64,000 nt of DNA from Promethearchaeota archaeon Loki_b31. Its GTDB lineage: Archaea; Asgardarchaeota; Lokiarchaeia; Sigyniarchaeales; SOKP01. The first letter of the stretch is position 1. Every line of letters starts with the position of its first letter. The notes beneath the pieces were generated by a model. The model worked only from the letters and a program-made list of their open reading frames with translations. It did no database searches and was not told the DNA's origin. Where the stretch lies: contig NJBI01000009.1 in NCBI GenBank assembly GCA_005222975.1, positions 1-64,000 on the forward strand. The letters are read 5' to 3'. Shown here piece after piece: positions 61,339-64,000 of the stretch. Position numbers and translations under genes: made by a program.

Positions 61339-61782
61339 ATGAAGATAGAACTTTTTACTATGCGATACTACCACGATATTATTAATCTATGGAAAAGATC
61401 GGGAATAGAAGTAAGCTCATCAGACACCCAAGACGAGATAGCTAAGATACTAAAGCGAAATCCCGATCTATTTCTAATCGGTAAGGAAGGTGAAAATGTT
61501 GTAGCAGTAGGAATAGGTGCTTTTGATGGAAGAAGAGGTTATGTGCATCATCTTGCTATAGATCCAGATTATCAAAAAAAAAAGTACGGCAAAATGATGA
61601 TGGACGATTTAATAGAAAGATTTCGCAAAAAAAAAGTACACAAAGTTCACTTATTTATCGAGAAACATAATGAAGAAGTAGTAGATTTTTATAAGAAATT
61701 AGGATGGGATATTAGAGACGATTTAATTATGATGAGCTTTGTCCCGGATAAAAGTTTGTATAAAAGAGACGTTGAAATTTAA
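61339..61782 (+). CDS. GNAT-family acetyltransferase
   Basis: A 147-residue GNAT protein: RRGYVHHLAIDPDYQKKKYG gives the beta-4 strand and motif A (Q-K-K-K-Y-G), followed by VHLFIEKHNEEVVDFYKKLGW (motif B; shown here split from its flanks). It resembles RimI-type N-acetyltransferases. ATG 61339 lies one base after the methylase stop, and the GTG at 61330 overlaps it; ATG is preferred. Tight spacing implies co-transcription with the methylase. Confidence 0.8.
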   Translation: MKIELFTMRYYHDIINLWKRSGIEVSSSDTQDEIAKILKRNPDLFLIGKEGENVVAVGIGAFDGRRGYVHHLAIDPDYQKKKYGKMMMDDLIERFRKKKVHKVHLFIEKHNEEVVDFYKKLGWDIRDDLIMMSFVPDKSLYKRDVEI

Positions 61783-61889
61783 ATATCCTATTTTTAACTA
61801 TCATCATACTTTTTTTTAGTTTATATTAAAATTTTATATATTATTGGAAGAATATAATCATACTTACAACTATTCAATTGTGATCAAAA

Positions 61890-63662
61890 ATGAGTGACGA
61901 AATTAACGAATATTGGATGCAAAATTGGCCTGAGGAAACCCCTAGACATGTTGAGTATGATGACATTTCTTTAGGTCAAATGTTAAGAAACACAACAGAA
62001 ACTTACCCCGAAAGTGAAGTTATTTACTTTGAAGGGTTTAGGATGAAATATAAGGAATTAGATGTTTTCGTAGATCAGTTTGCTACAGCTCTATACTATA
62101 TGGGAATAAAAAAAGGCGATGTTGTTCTTATAAATTTGCCAAATACACCTCAATTTGTAATTGCTTACTTTGCTCTTGTAAGAATTGGGGCTATAGCTAA
62201 CCCGATTATTCCATTAAATAGATTCTCAGAGATTGTACATCAAGCGAACGACTCTAAAGGTAAAATGATGATTATTTTAGATGTTCTATATGAAGAGCAT
62301 CTACACGGTAAGGATTTAAGTAAGATGCCTACTTTAAAGGACATCATTCTAACAGGTGTTGCAGAATATCTGCCAAAAATCAAGGCAAAATTAGGAACAG
62401 CTTTAGGTAAGGTTCCTAGAATGAAAAAGTGGCCCACTAAAGTTGGAGATGTAAATTTTCATAAATTTCAAGATGTTTTACAAAATGGGCTTCCGATTAA
62501 TTTACCGGATGTGAAAATAAATCCTAAAGAAGATGTTTCTACGCTAATTTATACGGGTGGGACAACTGGTTTACCTAAAGGTTGTATGATGTCTCATTCG
62601 AATTTTGTTGTAAACGCTCAGCAAGGGAACACTTGGGTTCAAACCCAATTGCCGGAGATACAAGATGTTATGGGTAAAGGGGGAATGTTTGTAGTTTTAC
62701 CTTTAGCACACGAATTTGCATTATCAATAGCTATGAATATTGGCATTTCAAATGGTTATAAATTAATACTATTTATTAAGCCTCCAGAAAAGCTTTCAAA
62801 AATATTAGACCTTATTCAGAAAGAAGGAGCAACTTTTGGACCCGGCGTACCCACATTATGGAATAAAATTAGCCAAGACCCTGACTCTAAAAAGTACAAA
62901 AATAAGCTTCCAACGCTTGTAGCCTGTTTGAGTGGGGCTGCTCCTCTTCCTTTAGAAGTTAAACAGGAATTTGAGGATTTAACGGGATCTTTAATAATCG
63001 AGGGCTTTGGTATGAGCGAGACGAGTCCTATTTTAACAGTAACACCCTTCCATAAATATAAAGAAAACACAGTTGGGTTTCCCGTTTCAGATACATTAAT
63101 AAAAATTGTGGATGCTGAGGATGGTATCAAAATCCTACCTCAATGCCAAAACGAAAGCTGCGAAAATTGTGGCGTCGATGAGTCACAATATATTGGAGAA
63201 ATTTGCGGTTCTGGGCCTCAAGTTTTTATGGGTTATTTAAATAGACCTGAAGCGACTGAATATGCGCTAAGAAAAGACTCTAAGGGAAGAACATGGTATT
63301 ACACCGCCGATATCGGATGTATTGATAAGGATGGTTATTTACGCATCAAAGATCGAAAAAGAGATATGATCAAATACAAGGGACACTCAGTATTTCCAAG
63401 AGAAGTAGAGGATTTATTATACCAACTCGAATATATTAACGAAGTTGGCGTTATAGGCGTTCCAGATCCAGAAGTTGGAGAAAATATTAAAGCGTATATA
63501 TCCTTAAAACCAGAATTTCAAGGTAAAGTTACTGAGGAAGATATTACGAAATGGGCTAAAGAAAATATTTCTGCTTTCAAATACCCTCGAATAATTGAAA
63601 TCATACCAGAGTTGCCAAAATCCGTAGTGGGTAAAATTTTGAGAAGAGAACTTCGAGAATAA
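61890..63662 (+). CDS. fadD: Long-chain acyl-CoA synthetase
   Basis: A 590-residue adenylate-forming ligase: TLIYTGGTTGLPKGCMMSHS (A3), EGFGMSETSPILTVTP (A5), YYTADIGCIDKDGYLRIKDR (A7-A8) and PKSVVGKILRREL (A10 lysine). It is of the FadD-type long-chain class by size. Between A5 and A7 there is an insert CQNESCENCGVDES with three closely spaced cysteines, not usual in the family. It would feed the beta-oxidation enzymes encoded just upstream. The symbol denotes the family rather than proven orthology. Confidence 0.85.
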   Translation: MSDEINEYWMQNWPEETPRHVEYDDISLGQMLRNTTETYPESEVIYFEGFRMKYKELDVFVDQFATALYYMGIKKGDVVLINLPNTPQFVIAYFALVRIGAIANPIIPLNRFSEIVHQANDSKGKMMIILDVLYEEHLHGKDLSKMPTLKDIILTGVAEYLPKIKAKLGTALGKVPRMKKWPTKVGDVNFHKFQDVLQNGLPINLPDVKINPKEDVSTLIYTGGTTGLPKGCMMSHSNFVVNAQQGNTWVQTQLPEIQDVMGKGGMFVVLPLAHEFALSIAMNIGISNGYKLILFIKPPEKLSKILDLIQKEGATFGPGVPTLWNKISQDPDSKKYKNKLPTLVACLSGAAPLPLEVKQEFEDLTGSLIIEGFGMSETSPILTVTPFHKYKENTVGFPVSDTLIKIVDAEDGIKILPQCQNESCENCGVDESQYIGEICGSGPQVFMGYLNRPEATEYALRKDSKGRTWYYTADIGCIDKDGYLRIKDRKRDMIKYKGHSVFPREVEDLLYQLEYINEVGVIGVPDPEVGENIKAYISLKPEFQGKVTEEDITKWAKENISAFKYPRIIEIIPELPKSVVGKILRRELRE

Positions 63663-63735
63663 TTAAAAAAACATATTTTATTCCTTTTTTTTTTGTTAAT
63701 ATTAAATAAAAAAAAATTATTATTGTAATAGACTT

Positions 63736-63993
63736 TTACTGGATATTGCGAAATGGAACTAATCTAATTGCTTTATTAGGACATCTATGGTAACATACAG
63801 AACAACCCCCACAATAAGATTCAGTTATAATTGTTATAGCTTTTCCCTCGTCGTTAAATTTTCTAATATTGAGTGGACAATATATTACGCAAGTTCCACA
63901 TGATTTACACTTAGATAATTCTGTTATCGCTTTATACGATAATTTGGATAATTCTCTGATTTTTTTTTGTAATTTAGGTAAGGCTGTTTTCAT
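63736..63993 (-). CDS. 2[4Fe-4S] ferredoxin-like protein
   Basis: An 85-residue protein with two [4Fe-4S] cluster motifs, CKSCGTCVIYCP and CGGCSVCYHRCP, each followed by NI or NKA as in bacterial-type ferredoxins. A helical N-terminal 28 residues precede the clusters. It likely carries electrons for anaerobic metabolism (for example CODH or acyl-CoA oxidation). It lies convergent to the acyl-CoA ligase and starts eight bases before the window end, so its promoter is outside. Confidence 0.85.
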   Translation of the reverse strand: MKTALPKLQKKIRELSKLSYKAITELSKCKSCGTCVIYCPLNIRKFNDEGKAITIITESYCGGCSVCYHRCPNKAIRLVPFRNIQ

Positions 63994-64000
63994 TATTTAA

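Overview
The window reads as a piece of an archaeal chromosome, most likely an Asgard archaeon of the Lokiarchaeia type. The archaeal calls rest on a TFIIB-like factor, RadA, Hel308- and Hef-type helicases, both CODH/acetyl-CoA synthase subunits CdhC and CdhB, archaeal TATA boxes about 25 bases before many start codons, and GGTGAT-type ribosome binding sites. The Asgard placement is an inference from low GC, the anaerobic acetyl-CoA and beta-oxidation gene mix, and surface proteins (NosD-like beta-helix, LVIVD propeller) with a GGIP-plus-hydrophobic-plus-basic C-terminus. I saw no rRNA, tRNA, CRISPR array, integrase or transposase.

Left flank (1-3.5 kb): AT-rich small genes, a class I methyltransferase, and several broken remnants.

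Island (about 3.5-37.9 kb): most genes here use visibly more TCG, CGA, GTA and AAC codons than the neighbours. They form unusual modules. (a) An E1/ThiF-like adenylating enzyme sits with two large GNAT proteins and a membrane protein. (b) A minus-strand block holds a helix-hairpin-helix membrane protein, two small membrane proteins, a 1257-residue membrane HerA/VirB4-like protein whose P-loop is degenerate, and a protein with a HEPN-like RNxxxH motif. (c) Nucleic-acid enzymes follow: a Hel308-like helicase with a SWIM zinc motif, a Hef-like helicase without a recognisable nuclease site, a divergent TFB, a RadB/KaiC-like ATPase, and a RadA with an extra C-terminal HhH that is interrupted by a 31-base hairpin-bearing insertion. 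(d) Surface and membrane proteins include a 981-residue alpha/alpha-toroid-like protein and an HEVAH membrane metalloprotease-like protein, together with several small zinc-ribbon proteins. AT-rich patches (YhaM-like nuclease at 19.1-20.4 kb; NosD-like protein at 27.7-29.7 kb) are embedded in it. I read the island as a possible integrated element or conflict/transfer island, but found no integrase or attachment site.

Right part (38-64 kb): ordinary AT-rich host genes. They cover an LVIVD surface protein, hydrolases, a PHP phosphoesterase, an Mre11-like nuclease, a UroD-like protein, a NadM-like nucleotidyltransferase, a TetR regulator, a nitronate monooxygenase-like flavoprotein, DUF166, CdhC and CdhB, then a fatty-acid degradation set (two acyl-CoA ligases, enoyl-CoA hydratase, 3-hydroxyacyl-CoA dehydrogenase). 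A solitary HsdM-HsdS fusion methylase and a 2[4Fe-4S] ferredoxin-like protein complete the region. A diverged 240-base tandem duplication and a duplicated 3' end of the nucleotidyltransferase gene mark past rearrangements.
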